DNA from: Knoellia sp. Soil729
Lineage (GTDB): Bacteria; Actinomycetota; Actinomycetes; Actinomycetales; Dermatophilaceae
Length of the DNA stretch: 64,000 bases
Direction of reading: 5' to 3'
Assembly: GCF_001427985.1 (NCBI RefSeq)
Contig: NZ_LMSA01000001.1
Span: 757,137 to 821,136, forward strand
Under the pieces are notes generated by a model. That model searched no databases. It saw nothing but the letters and a program-made list of their open reading frames with translations, and was not told where the DNA came from. Shown piece by piece: positions 37,509 through 46,061 of this stretch (position 1 is its first letter; every line of letters starts with the position of its first letter). Both the position numbers and the translations under genes were made by a program.

Positions 37509-37610
37509 GGCATACGCACAAGGCGGTTTGCGAACCTCAAGGTGCTTCGACATCCGGATCGATCCGGATGTCGAGCAAGGCGAAGGTTCGCAAACCGCTC
37601 TGGGTATGCC
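37509..37610. repeat. 102-bp nested inverted repeat upstream of DUF559 gene
   Basis: The inner stem pairs 37547-37560 with 37561-37574 (14 bp, perfect, no spacer). A middle stem pairs 37523-37537 with 37584-37598 (15 bp, perfect, same centre). The outer GGCATAC (37509-37515) and GTATGCC (37604-37610) are offset by 2 nt. It separates the DUF559 remnant from the end of psuG. Confidence 0.8.
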
Positions 37611-37621
37611 GGAGAGTCGCC

Positions 37622-38578
37622 TCAGGCGGTCGGCGCCACTGCCGCGTAGGCCTTGGCCAGGGCCGCACCGAGGCGGGCGTTGCTGCGCACCAGCGCGATG
37701 TTGGTGTCCAGGCTCCTGCCACCGGACAGCTCGACGATCCGGCCGAGGAGGAAGGGCGTGATGTCCTTGCCGAGAATGCCGCGCTCGGCGGACTCGGCGA
37801 CGGCCTGGTCGATGAGGGCGCCGATCTCGTCCTGCGTCATCTCGTCCTCGGCGGGCACCGGGTTCGTCACCGAGATGCCGCCCTTGAGGCCGAGGTCCCA
37901 CTTGATCCGCATCATCTCGGCGAGCTCCTCCGGGGAGTCGCTGCGCATGGGGGCGCTGTAGCCCGACGAGCGCGAGTAGAAGGACGGGAACTCGTCGGCG
38001 CCGAAGTTCACGACCGGCACGCCGAGCGTCTCCATGACCTCGAGGGTGCGGCCGATGTCGAGGATGGACTTCACGCCGGCGGAGACGACGGCGACGTCGG
38101 TCTGGCTGAGCTCGGTGAGGTCGGCGGAGATGTCCATCGAGCTCTCGGCGCCGCGGTGGACGCCGCCGAGGCCGCCGGTCACGAAGACCTTGATGCCCGC
38201 GAGGGCCGCCAGCCGCATGGTGCTCGCGACGGTCGTGGCGCCGTGGCGCTTGGTGGCCATGACGTGCGGCAGGTCGCGGATGCTCACCTTGGCGACGTCC
38301 TCGTGCGTGGCGAGCAGCTCGAGCTCGTCCGCCGAGAGGCCGATGCGGGCGACGCCGTCGAGGATGGCGATCGTCGCCGGGGTGGCGCCGCCGTCACGGA
38401 CGATCTGCTCGACCTCGCGAGCCATCTCGACGTTGCGCGGGTAGGGCATGCCGTGACTGATGATCGTCGACTCGAGGGCGACGACGGGTCGGCCGGCGGC
38501 GAGAGCCTCGGCGACCTCGGGGGCGAGGGCCAGGGCGGGGTGTGGCATGGACTGAGGAGCTGCGGGCTGAGTTTTCAC
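37622..38578 (-). CDS. psuG: Pseudouridine-5'-phosphate glycosidase
   Basis: Splits pseudouridine 5'-phosphate to uracil and ribose 5-phosphate, the second step of pseudouridine breakdown. It has 318 residues. Family motifs are [14 protein letters not shown] (about 34-47), [30 protein letters not shown] (about 120-149, with the active-site Lys) and [16 protein letters not shown] near the C-terminus. Its start overlaps the psuK stop by 4 nt (ATGA), so kinase and glycosidase are made together. Confidence 0.96.
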   Translation of the reverse strand: MKTQPAAPQSMPHPALALAPEVAEALAAGRPVVALESTIISHGMPYPRNVEMAREVEQIVRDGGATPATIAILDGVARIGLSADELELLATHEDVAKVSIRDLPHVMATKRHGATTVASTMRLAALAGIKVFVTGGLGGVHRGAESSMDISADLTELSQTDVAVVSAGVKSILDIGRTLEVMETLGVPVVNFGADEFPSFYSRSSGYSAPMRSDSPEELAEMMRIKWDLGLKGGISVTNPVPAEDEMTQDEIGALIDQAVAESAERGILGKDITPFLLGRIVELSGGRSLDTNIALVRSNARLGAALAKAYAAVAPTA

Positions 38579-39711
38579 TGGGATCCTTGCTGGGTGAGGC
38601 GCCCGGTCACGAGCGCGTGGGTGAGGTCGGGGCGCACGGTGTGTGCTGACTCGGTGGTCAGGGCGGCGGTGGCCTGGCCGAAGGCCGCGGCGCCGGCGGG
38701 GTCGCCGTCGCGCAGCAGTGCGTGGACGAAGCCGGCCGTCATGGAGTCGCCGGCGCCGGTGACGTCGACGACGCCCCGGCTGACGGTGGCGTTGGTGGTG
38801 ACCGTCGGGCGGCCCTTGCCATCGGCAGGGGTGGAGGACAGCACGCTTCCGCGGGCACCGCGGCGCACCCAGACATGGGTGACGCCGAGTTTGTGCAGCT
38901 CGGCCGCGGCCCGGCTGATCGCCGGGATGGTGTCGGCGACGTCGTGGTCGACCAGGGCGGCGAGCTCGTCGATGTTGGGTGTCACGGACAGCACGGGACG
39001 GTCGGGGGCGAGCAGTGGGCGCAGCCGCCGTGCCTTGACGACGGAGACGGGCTCGATGACGACGGGGACGTCTCCGTCGCGGGCCACGTCGCCGAGCCAG
39101 CGGGCCACGTCGAGCGGGATGTTGCCGTCGACGACCAGCAGGTCGCAGTGCTGGATGAGCGAGCGCACGGGTTCGATGTCGGCGACGGTGAGGGTGTCGG
39201 TCGCGCTCATGTCGGACACGGCGACGGACAGGTCCCCCACGTGGTCGAGCACGGCGAGGTAGGTGCCGGTCGGCCGCGGGCTCGTGATGACGTGGTCGAC
39301 CTGCACTCCCGCACTGCGCGTGTGCGTGAGCAGCTCCTCGCCGAAGGAGTCGCTGCCGACGGCGGCGACCAGGTGGGTCGGGGTGCCGAGGCGGGCGAGG
39401 TTCTCGGCGATGTTGCGGCCGACCCCGCCCGGATCGGTGGTGACCTGGCCCGGGTTGCTCGTCTCCGGGTCGAGGGGCTCACTCGAGCGGGCCTTGACGT
39501 CCATGACCGCTCCGCCCACCACGACGACCGCGGCCTCACCACGCACGAGGTAGCCGCGTCCGAGGATCGCGCCCTTGCGGGTGAGGTTGGACAGGGCGAC
39601 CGAGACCGACGCCTTCGTCGTGCCGAGCTGCTCTGCCAGACCGGCCGCGTCGAGCAGCGGGTCGGCACGGAGCAGGCGGAGGATCGTCTGTTCCTGAGGA
39701 GTGAGTTTCAC
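38575..39711 (-). CDS. psuK: Pseudouridine kinase (PfkB family) with N-terminal HTH
   Basis: PfkB sugar kinase of 378 residues, predicted to phosphorylate pseudouridine for PsuG. Residues 1-58 form a winged helix-turn-helix ([41 protein letters not shown]), so the protein may also be its own regulator. The kinase domain has [15 protein letters not shown] (substrate region) and the [13 protein letters not shown] signature with the catalytic Asp (about 325). The GTG start at 39711 lies 7 nt after TTAGAT, with TTGCTT 17 nt further up, so the mRNA is probably leaderless. Confidence 0.9.
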   Translation of the reverse strand: MKLTPQEQTILRLLRADPLLDAAGLAEQLGTTKASVSVALSNLTRKGAILGRGYLVRGEAAVVVVGGAVMDVKARSSEPLDPETSNPGQVTTDPGGVGRNIAENLARLGTPTHLVAAVGSDSFGEELLTHTRSAGVQVDHVITSPRPTGTYLAVLDHVGDLSVAVSDMSATDTLTVADIEPVRSLIQHCDLLVVDGNIPLDVARWLGDVARDGDVPVVIEPVSVVKARRLRPLLAPDRPVLSVTPNIDELAALVDHDVADTIPAISRAAAELHKLGVTHVWVRRGARGSVLSSTPADGKGRPTVTTNATVSRGVVDVTGAGDSMTAGFVHALLRDGDPAGAAAFGQATAALTTESAHTVRPDLTHALVTGRLTQQGSQ

Positions 39712-39718
39712 ATTGACT

Positions 39719-39747
39719 ATCTAAGCACTACTTGCTTTTCCAAGCAA
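39719..39747 (-). promoter_or_regulatory. psuK promoter with AAGCAA/TTGCTT operator
   Basis: -35 TTGCTT (39747-39742), 17-bp spacer, -10 TTAGAT (39724-39719), then 7 nt to the GTG. The -35 is one arm of the inverted repeat TTGCTT-TTCC-AAGCAA (39732-39747). A further AAGCA at 39723 pairs with TGCTT at 39733. Such half-sites over the promoter suit repression, perhaps by the HTH of PsuK itself. The divergent permease may share it. Confidence 0.6.
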
Positions 39748-39873
39748 ACCGACAGTATGCCGGCGCACGCCGGTGCGCTTGCAGGTGACCCGGATGAGGA
39801 GTTGAGTGAAGGGGCTTTGCCGGGCTTGCCAACGACGTGCACCCTCCGGACCTGCGGCGAAAGGGACTCTCCG

Positions 39874-41553
39874 ATGGCCAGTGACACTGCCTCCCCCACG
39901 ACCGAGGAGCCACAGCTGAAGCGTCACATCGGCATCGTCGGTCTGCTCTTCGCAAGCATCGGTTCGATCATCGGGTCCGGCTGGCTCTTCGGGGCCCTCA
40001 ACGCGTCCAAGGAGGCAGGTCCGGCGGCCGTGATCTCGTGGGCCCTCGGTGCCCTCATGGTCCTGGCCATTGCCCTGGTGTACGCCGAGCTGGGTGTGAT
40101 GTTCCCGCTGTCGGGGGGCGTGATCCGCTACCCGCACCTGGCGTTCGGCTCCTTCGCGAGCTACACGACGGGCTGGATCACCTGGATCGGCGCGAGCACC
40201 ACCGCCCCCATCGAGGTGCTGGCCGCGCTCCAGTACGGCACGAAGTACGCCCCCTTCACGGTGGAGCAGAAGGTCGGGAGCCTGACCGTGCACACGCTGA
40301 CGGCGGTGGGGTACACGGCGGCGGTCATCCTCATGGCGCTGTTCGTCGTGGTCAACTACTTCGGCATCCGCTGGTTCGCCCGCATCAACAACGTGCTGGT
40401 GTGGTGGAAGCTGTTCATCATCGTGCTCGTCGTCCTCGCGTTCTTCTTCACCGCCTTCCATGGGTCGAACTTCACCGACCACGGTTTCAAGCCGCAGGGC
40501 TGGCACGGCGTCTTCAGCGCCATCGCGACCTCCGGCATCGTGTTCTCCTACCTCGGGTTCCGACAGGGCGTCGAGCTGGCAGGAGAGACGGACAACCCCA
40601 AGAGGAACGTGCCCATCGCCGTCATCGGTTCGGTGCTCATCACCGCACTGATCTACATCGCCCTCCAGGTGGCCTTCATCGGCGCCCTGGAGCCCACCCT
40701 GCTCAAGGGGTCCGATGCCTGGGCCAACCTCAGCTTCACCAACGACTTCGGGCCGTTGGCCGCCCTGGCCACGGCGCTAGGGCTGGGCTGGCTGGCCGTC
40801 CTGCTCTACATCGACGCCATCATCTCGCCCGGAGACACCGGACTGATCTACACCACGTTGACCTCTCGCCTGTCCTACGCCATGGCGCGCAACGGCAATG
40901 CCCCGCAGCGGCTGGCGAAGACGACCGACCGGGGCGTTCCGCTGTTCAGCCTCATCGTCACCTTCGTGGTGGGCCTGATCGTCTTCCTGCCGTTCCCGAG
41001 CTGGCAGCAGCTGGTCGGCTTCATCACCTCGGCCACGGTCCTCTCCTTCGCCTCCGGCCCGTTGGTGCTGTCAGCTCTGCGCAAGCGCGTCCCGGACCAG
41101 CCCCGGCCGTTCCGCCTCCCCGGCGGTCACGTGATCCCGATCCTGGCATTCTGGGCCTCGAACCTCATCGTGTACTGGTCCGGATGGCTGACCGGCTGGA
41201 AGCTCTACCTCGCAGTGCTGTTCGGATTCCTGTTGCTGGCCATCTTCAAGGCCTTCGGTGGCGTGCAGCAGGGCGCCTTCCACTTCTGGCAGGGCTTCGC
41301 CTGGCTGTTCCCCTGGCTCGGCGGGCTGGCTCTGATCTCCTTCCTGGGCAACTTCCCGGAGAAGTCCGCAGGAGCCGGGAACCTGGGCCTGCTCAACTTC
41401 GAGTGGTCCGCGCTCGCCCTGGCTGCGCTGTCCGTCCTCGTCTATGTCATCGCCAACCACGTCTGTCTGAGCGCCGACATCGTCGAGGAGCACATCGAGC
41501 AGTCGAGGAAGGAGGCAGCGGTCGAGGACGAGGAGCTCGGCGTGGCGCCGTAG
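39874..41553 (+). CDS. APC family amino acid permease
   Basis: Cytoplasmic membrane transporter of 559 residues with about 13 hydrophobic segments. ATG 39874 has AAAGGGA upstream; the same frame is open back through psuK as a shadow. The APC signature ASIGSIIGSGWLFG (about 27-40) marks TM1, and SYLGFRQGVELAGETDNPKRNVPIA is the conserved TM6/loop. It diverges from psuK-psuG across a common 162-bp control region, so a link to nucleoside use is possible, but APC members usually move amino acids or amines. The C-terminus is acidic. Confidence 0.9.
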   Translation: MASDTASPTTEEPQLKRHIGIVGLLFASIGSIIGSGWLFGALNASKEAGPAAVISWALGALMVLAIALVYAELGVMFPLSGGVIRYPHLAFGSFASYTTGWITWIGASTTAPIEVLAALQYGTKYAPFTVEQKVGSLTVHTLTAVGYTAAVILMALFVVVNYFGIRWFARINNVLVWWKLFIIVLVVLAFFFTAFHGSNFTDHGFKPQGWHGVFSAIATSGIVFSYLGFRQGVELAGETDNPKRNVPIAVIGSVLITALIYIALQVAFIGALEPTLLKGSDAWANLSFTNDFGPLAALATALGLGWLAVLLYIDAIISPGDTGLIYTTLTSRLSYAMARNGNAPQRLAKTTDRGVPLFSLIVTFVVGLIVFLPFPSWQQLVGFITSATVLSFASGPLVLSALRKRVPDQPRPFRLPGGHVIPILAFWASNLIVYWSGWLTGWKLYLAVLFGFLLLAIFKAFGGVQQGAFHFWQGFAWLFPWLGGLALISFLGNFPEKSAGAGNLGLLNFEWSALALAALSVLVYVIANHVCLSADIVEEHIEQSRKEAAVEDEELGVAP

Positions 41554-41555
41554 AC

Positions 41556-41597
41556 CCCTGCCTCACCGGCCGAACCCACCGCGCACCCGAGGCAGGG
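41556..41597. terminator. Weak inverted repeat between permease and GH3
   Basis: CCCTGCCTC (41556-41564) is complementary to GAGGCAGGG (41589-41597), with a 24-nt loop. It lies in the 51-bp gap between convergent genes. Confidence 0.4.
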
Positions 41598-41604
41598 ATC
41601 GCTC

Positions 41605-43452
41605 TCAGATCGACAGCCCGTGCCCGAAGGCGAACAGGGGGTCGTCGTAGCCGGGGACGTCCTCGGGGTGGGCCCGGACCTGGTCCATCGACCGTGGTAG
41701 GTCGAAGGGCAAGCGGCCACGCAGCCGCACCTGTCCGGTGAGGGCGGCGAGCAGCGCCTCGTCGCTCGTGCCGAAGCTGGCCACGACCGCCGCGGCGAGT
41801 GGGAGCAAGGGGGTGAGGATCGCCGGCCGGTCCATCGTCACGTCGAGCACGAGCGGACAGGCTGCTGCGACCCGCGCCAGCCGGGAGACGAGACCGGGCG
41901 GGAAGTCCAGCGAGCCCTGGTGGAACCACGCCTCGAGGAAGAGGTCCGAGCGCGGCTCGAAGGGGGCTCCCAGGCGGACGAGGGCGACATCGGCCTGCTC
42001 CGGGCTGTCGACCGGCGTCCCGTGGCGGCTCACGACCTCGGCCGAGACGTTCTCGGCATAGATCCGCAGGCCGGGGAGCAAGGGCAGCACGGCCCCGGGG
42101 TCTGCGCCATTGGTGAGCACGGTCACGGACTCGGCCTGGGCGGCATACCCGGCCTCGCGGAAGTCAGCACGGCCCACGGTGCGGGCGGCGGCGTCCTCGT
42201 CGACGTAGGGGTCGTCGAAGAGACCAAGCCGGAACTTCACGAGCAGCAGGCGCCGTGCCGACTCGTCGATCCGCGCTTCGCTGACCCGCCCCTGCGCCAC
42301 GAGGTCGAGCAGGATCTCCACGCACTCCTCACCCCCGAACTGGTCGGCACCGGCCTCGAGGATGAGCTCCATCCGGCCCGCAGGGTCGAGGTGCTCCACG
42401 CCCCACGCCCGGGCGGGCAGCACCTGGTCGCCCACGTGGTTGTCATTGACGAGCTCCCAGTCGGTGACCACGACGCCTTGGTAGCCGAGGCCCTCGCGCA
42501 GCATCCCCGTGACCACCTGCTTGTTGTAGCCGAAGCCGACCTCTTCGATGGGCTTGCCGTCGACCTCGAGCCCGATGGGCATCCCGTAGTACGGCATGAT
42601 CGCGGCCGTCCCGGCCCGGACCACCGCGGGGAACGGTGCGACGTGGTCGGCGAACCGTCCCCCCGGGTAGACCTGCTCGCGGCCGTAGGGGAAGTGCGCG
42701 TCCTCGCCGTCCTTCTGCGGCCCGCCGCCGGGGAAGTGCTTCGAGGTGCAGGCCACGCTGCCCGGTCCGAGGGAGTCGAGCTGGAAGCCCTCGAGGTAGG
42801 CGACGGCGAGCTCGGTGACCAGCGCCGGGTCCTGGCCGAAGGTGCCTGCCTGCCGGGCCCAGCGGGGTTCGGTCGCGAGGTCGAGGGTGGGATGAAGGGC
42901 GGCCCGGATGCCGACGGCGACGTACTCCTGCCGGGCGATGTCGGCGAACTCGCGTACGGCAGCGGCGTCGCGCAGCGCCGCGAGCCCGAGGGGCTCGGGC
43001 CACTGCGAGAACGCCGCAGCGGTGAAGGAGACGCCCGCGTTCTCGATGAAGGCATGCCGAGGGTCGGTGGAGATGGTGACCGGTATGCCGTGGGGCGTGC
43101 GCGCGGCCAGCCCCTGGAGTGCGTTGTGCCATCGCGCCGCCATACGCGGGTCCTCGAGGACGTGGACGTTGAAGTGGGTGAGGTGCTTCTCGAGGACCAC
43201 GGTGCTCGTCGCCGACTTGCTGATCCGGCCCGACGACTCGACCAGCGTGCCGTCCTCGCCGGCCTCGATGACGGTCTGGAACATCAGACCGACCTTCTCC
43301 TCGATCGAGAGACGGCGCAGGAGGTCGTCGGCACGGGCCCCCGGGTCGAGCCGGGGGTCCTCGTAGGGATCCATCACGCCGTTGCCGTTGAGGTCGCGGA
43401 ACTCGACGCCCTCGGGGCTCGTCATCCGCAGCTCGTCCACACCCATCTCCAC
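41605..43452 (-). CDS. Glycoside hydrolase family 3 (beta-glucosidase-like)
   Basis: Cytoplasmic-looking exo-acting GH3 enzyme of 615 residues with no signal peptide. The N-terminal DLNGNGVMDPYEDP (about 19-32) is a calcium-binding-like loop seen in one GH3 subgroup. STDPRHAF, CTSKHFPGGG (about 230) and VVVTDWELVND, with the nucleophile Asp (about 326), form the active site. A C-terminal alpha/beta sandwich follows from about 450. The GTG start 43452 has GAGGAG at 6 nt. It is last in the LacI-ABC-GH144 operon and probably releases glucose from imported oligosaccharides. Confidence 0.9.
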   Translation of the reverse strand: MEMGVDELRMTSPEGVEFRDLNGNGVMDPYEDPRLDPGARADDLLRRLSIEEKVGLMFQTVIEAGEDGTLVESSGRISKSATSTVVLEKHLTHFNVHVLEDPRMAARWHNALQGLAARTPHGIPVTISTDPRHAFIENAGVSFTAAAFSQWPEPLGLAALRDAAAVREFADIARQEYVAVGIRAALHPTLDLATEPRWARQAGTFGQDPALVTELAVAYLEGFQLDSLGPGSVACTSKHFPGGGPQKDGEDAHFPYGREQVYPGGRFADHVAPFPAVVRAGTAAIMPYYGMPIGLEVDGKPIEEVGFGYNKQVVTGMLREGLGYQGVVVTDWELVNDNHVGDQVLPARAWGVEHLDPAGRMELILEAGADQFGGEECVEILLDLVAQGRVSEARIDESARRLLLVKFRLGLFDDPYVDEDAAARTVGRADFREAGYAAQAESVTVLTNGADPGAVLPLLPGLRIYAENVSAEVVSRHGTPVDSPEQADVALVRLGAPFEPRSDLFLEAWFHQGSLDFPPGLVSRLARVAAACPLVLDVTMDRPAILTPLLPLAAAVVASFGTSDEALLAALTGQVRLRGRLPFDLPRSMDQVRAHPEDVPGYDDPLFAFGHGLSI

Positions 43453-43507
43453 ACCGATCTCCTCGTTCGTCCACGGTCCGTGGACTCACCGCCCTCCCCC
43501 GCCAGAG

Positions 43508-45127
43508 TCACCTGACGAGGCCGGCGCCGAACTCCTCCATCCCGATGACGGGACGCAGGGCCGCCTCGACGTCCGGCGTGCTGAACGCACGCCGGAGCAG
43601 GTCCTTGCCCAGGACGTTGCCCAGCGCGCCCATCACCATCGCCTGGTCGAGCGAGAGGTATCGACGGGCAATCGTGCCGCTGCGCACAGCCACCGCATCG
43701 AAGAAGCCTCCCTCACCGTACGCGTCGAGCTTCTGCTGGATCTTCAGCAGGTTCGCCGTCGCCTGACCCCGCTCGAACATCATGGCGAGGAAGGATGCGT
43801 GCGGTGTGACGACCCCGTCGCCGTAGGTGGGCGTGGGGTTGGTGGCTGGCCGGCAGTCGCCGAAACCCACGTCATAGTTCGTCTTCTCCTGGTCGGAGAA
43901 GTAGCCCTCCGGATTCATGCCGAGGGCGTCCACGCCGTACTCTCGGTAGCCACCGTCGGGGTTGCTCGACGGCGAGAACCCCCAGTAGCCGTAGTCGGCG
44001 TCCCGAAGCCCGTGCTCTCGCTCGGCCCGCACGTGCAGCGGGTGGTTGACCCCCCAGCTCCGGGGCGCCCAGGTCTCCTCGGGAACGAACACGGCGGGCA
44101 TGAGCTCCTCGAACATGCTGCCGCCCCATCCGGGAACGATGCGCATGCCGCGGTAGGTGTAGGCGCCCTCGTAGACGTCGATCCCCAGGTAGGTCCTGGT
44201 CTCACCGACCGGCTGCATCTCGTGCCAGGACCAGTCACAGGTCGCGGGGAAGGTGCGCCACGCAGCGAAGTAGTGCTTGGCAGGCACCTGGCCGGTGAGG
44301 ATCCCGAGGTAGCTCGTGATCCTCGTCTCGGAGACGATCGTGTCGTAGTGGTGGGTCGTGAGCCAGACGTCCTCGCCGCCGATGTGGGTGCCCAGGAACG
44401 TCTGTCCGGGACGACCGTCGGCGAACGGGTAGAAGCCGCCGTGCATCAGCCCACCGGGACGGATGTTGGTGTGTCCCTCGATCTCGCCCGCGTCGTAGAA
44501 CGCGTCCCAGCGCATCCTGTCGAAGAGCTCGGCGGCCACCTTGGCAGCAGCCGGGTCTGCGGCGTTCTTCACGACCAGCAGCGCTGCGCCCAGCCAGCCG
44601 CTGTCGACGCTGGAGACGAACGGCTCGACCGGTTTGCCGTCCTCGGGCCAGGTCCGCAGGGCCTCGCCGGTCGCCGGGTCGTACCAGTTGAAGTACATCC
44701 CGCTCGCCTCGTGGTGTTCCATGCCCTCGAGGGTGTGCAACGTCCGCAACAGACGCGCTCTGCACGCGGCCGCCGAGATGATGCCCAGATCGCGGGCGAC
44801 GATCGCCGACCACAGGTAGCCACCGATGTTGGTGGGTGACGTGTAGCCGGAACGGTCGCCGGCCGCGAGCGACTCCGCGATGTTGTCGGCGGGCAGGCCG
44901 GTCGAGGGATCGGTCATCGCGTCGAGGCTGTGCCAGGTGTCGGCCGCCCACCGATGGAGGCGGGAGTTCGGCACACGGTCAGCACGTGGCGCGGCGGCCC
45001 CGGCGGGGGAGGTGCCGGCGTGCGCGGATGCGGGCGTGAGCCCGAAGGCGGCGAGTGCCGCGGCGCCTCCGACGAGGAGGTCGCGGCGCCGGGGGGTGTG
45101 GCTCGTGGCGTGGGTCTGGTCGGTCAT
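43508..45127 (-). CDS. Tat-exported glucoamylase-family / GH144-like protein
   Basis: Secreted glycan hydrolase of 539 residues. The twin-arginine signal RRRDLLVGGAAALAA (13-27) with a cleavage region AHA implies folded export. The mature part is an all-helical (alpha/alpha)6-type domain resembling the 'glycoamylase' family that includes GH144 endo-beta-1,2-glucanases. Recognisable blocks are NIGGYLWSAIVARDLG, EGHTNIRPGG, PGWGGSMFEELMPA, GYWGFSPSSNPDGGY and VVTPHASFLAM. It sits between the ABC importer genes and GH3. The family assignment is from pattern recognition; specificity is inferred. Confidence 0.75.
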   Translation of the reverse strand: MTDQTHATSHTPRRRDLLVGGAAALAAFGLTPASAHAGTSPAGAAAPRADRVPNSRLHRWAADTWHSLDAMTDPSTGLPADNIAESLAAGDRSGYTSPTNIGGYLWSAIVARDLGIISAAACRARLLRTLHTLEGMEHHEASGMYFNWYDPATGEALRTWPEDGKPVEPFVSSVDSGWLGAALLVVKNAADPAAAKVAAELFDRMRWDAFYDAGEIEGHTNIRPGGLMHGGFYPFADGRPGQTFLGTHIGGEDVWLTTHHYDTIVSETRITSYLGILTGQVPAKHYFAAWRTFPATCDWSWHEMQPVGETRTYLGIDVYEGAYTYRGMRIVPGWGGSMFEELMPAVFVPEETWAPRSWGVNHPLHVRAEREHGLRDADYGYWGFSPSSNPDGGYREYGVDALGMNPEGYFSDQEKTNYDVGFGDCRPATNPTPTYGDGVVTPHASFLAMMFERGQATANLLKIQQKLDAYGEGGFFDAVAVRSGTIARRYLSLDQAMVMGALGNVLGKDLLRRAFSTPDVEAALRPVIGMEEFGAGLVR

Positions 45128-45232
45128 GGTGAGCTCCGTTCCTGGGTGCCGCGTCGCTGCGGCTGGTGTCGTACGTGGGGGAGGTCGGTCTTGCGGGTGG
45201 GATGTGGACCCCGGCTCCTGGGAGCTGCGGGT

Positions 45233-46057
45233 TCACTTGATGCCGGTGGTCGCGATTCCCTCGATGACCCGGCGCTGGAAGGCGAGGAAGACGAGCAGGA
45301 CCGGCATGACCACGACAGTCGCGCCGGCGAGGAGCAGCCCGTAGTTGGTCGAGTTCTGGCCCTTCGAGTAGAGGGCGAGCGCGACGGGCAGGGTGTAGGT
45401 GTCCTCGGTCTGGGCCACCACCAGGGGCCACAGGAAGTTGTTCCAGCTCCCGAGGAAGGTGAGGATGCCGAGCGTTGCGAGAGCGGGCCCGCACAGGGGT
45501 AGGAAGATGCGGGCGAAGATCCGGAGCTCCCCCGCACCGTCGACGCGGCCGGCGTCAAGGAGGTCGCGCGGGAGCCCGAGGATGAACTGCCGCATCAGGA
45601 AGACCCCGAACGGAGCGGCGAGGAAGGGCAGCATCAACCCGGGAAGGGTGTCCACGAGCCCGGCGTTGGCGACAAGGACGAACAACGGGACGAAGGTGAC
45701 CACGCCAGGGATGAGCAGGGTGGCCATGACTACACCGAAGAGCGCCTTCTTTCCGCGGAAGTCGAGCATGGCCAGGGCGTAGCCGAGCATGGAGCAGAAC
45801 AGCAGGTTGCCCGCCGTGACGACGACAGCCACGACCGTCGAGTTGAAGAAGTACGTTCCGAAGTCGAGCCGTGCGAACAGCTGCGTGTAGTTGTCGAGGG
45901 TGGCGTGCTCGGGCAGCCACGTCGGAGGGTTGCGGCGCAGCTCGGGGGTCGTCTTGAAGCTGCCCACCACCATCCAGAGGAACGGCGCGGAGACGATGAC
46001 GACGGCGATGCTGAGCAGGCCGTAGAGCCACCATTTCCCGGAGGTCGAGCGGTTCAC
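45233..46057 (-). CDS. Carbohydrate ABC permease (MalG type)
   Basis: Inner-membrane permease of 274 residues with six predicted helices. GTG 46057 is chosen because AAGGAG lies 7 nt upstream; it follows the previous stop by 4 nt. The ATPase-contact loop (EAA motif) is DAGRVDGAGELRIFARIFLPLCGP (about 188-211). No ATPase (MsmK/UgpC type) is encoded in the cluster, so a shared one elsewhere must energise it, as is usual in Actinobacteria. It pairs with the upstream MalF-type gene. Confidence 0.93.
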   Translation of the reverse strand: MNRSTSGKWWLYGLLSIAVVIVSAPFLWMVVGSFKTTPELRRNPPTWLPEHATLDNYTQLFARLDFGTYFFNSTVVAVVVTAGNLLFCSMLGYALAMLDFRGKKALFGVVMATLLIPGVVTFVPLFVLVANAGLVDTLPGLMLPFLAAPFGVFLMRQFILGLPRDLLDAGRVDGAGELRIFARIFLPLCGPALATLGILTFLGSWNNFLWPLVVAQTEDTYTLPVALALYSKGQNSTNYGLLLAGATVVVMPVLLVFLAFQRRVIEGIATTGIK

Positions 46058-46061
46058 GGCG

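Larger units (their letters stand above)
36451..37610. mobile_element. Candidate mobile cassette carrying a DUF559 gene
   Basis: The left end 36451-36478 and the reverse complement of the right end 37584-37610 match over 27-28 bp with one gap and two mismatches. Both begin GGCATACCCAGA and continue with GCGGTT-GC-AACCT. The enclosed 1.16 kb carries only a broken DUF559 endonuclease-like gene. Flanks are the otherwise conserved eno operon and psuG. I see no transposase and no target-site duplication. Two bidirectional terminators of a shared type could give the same picture. Confidence 0.45.
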
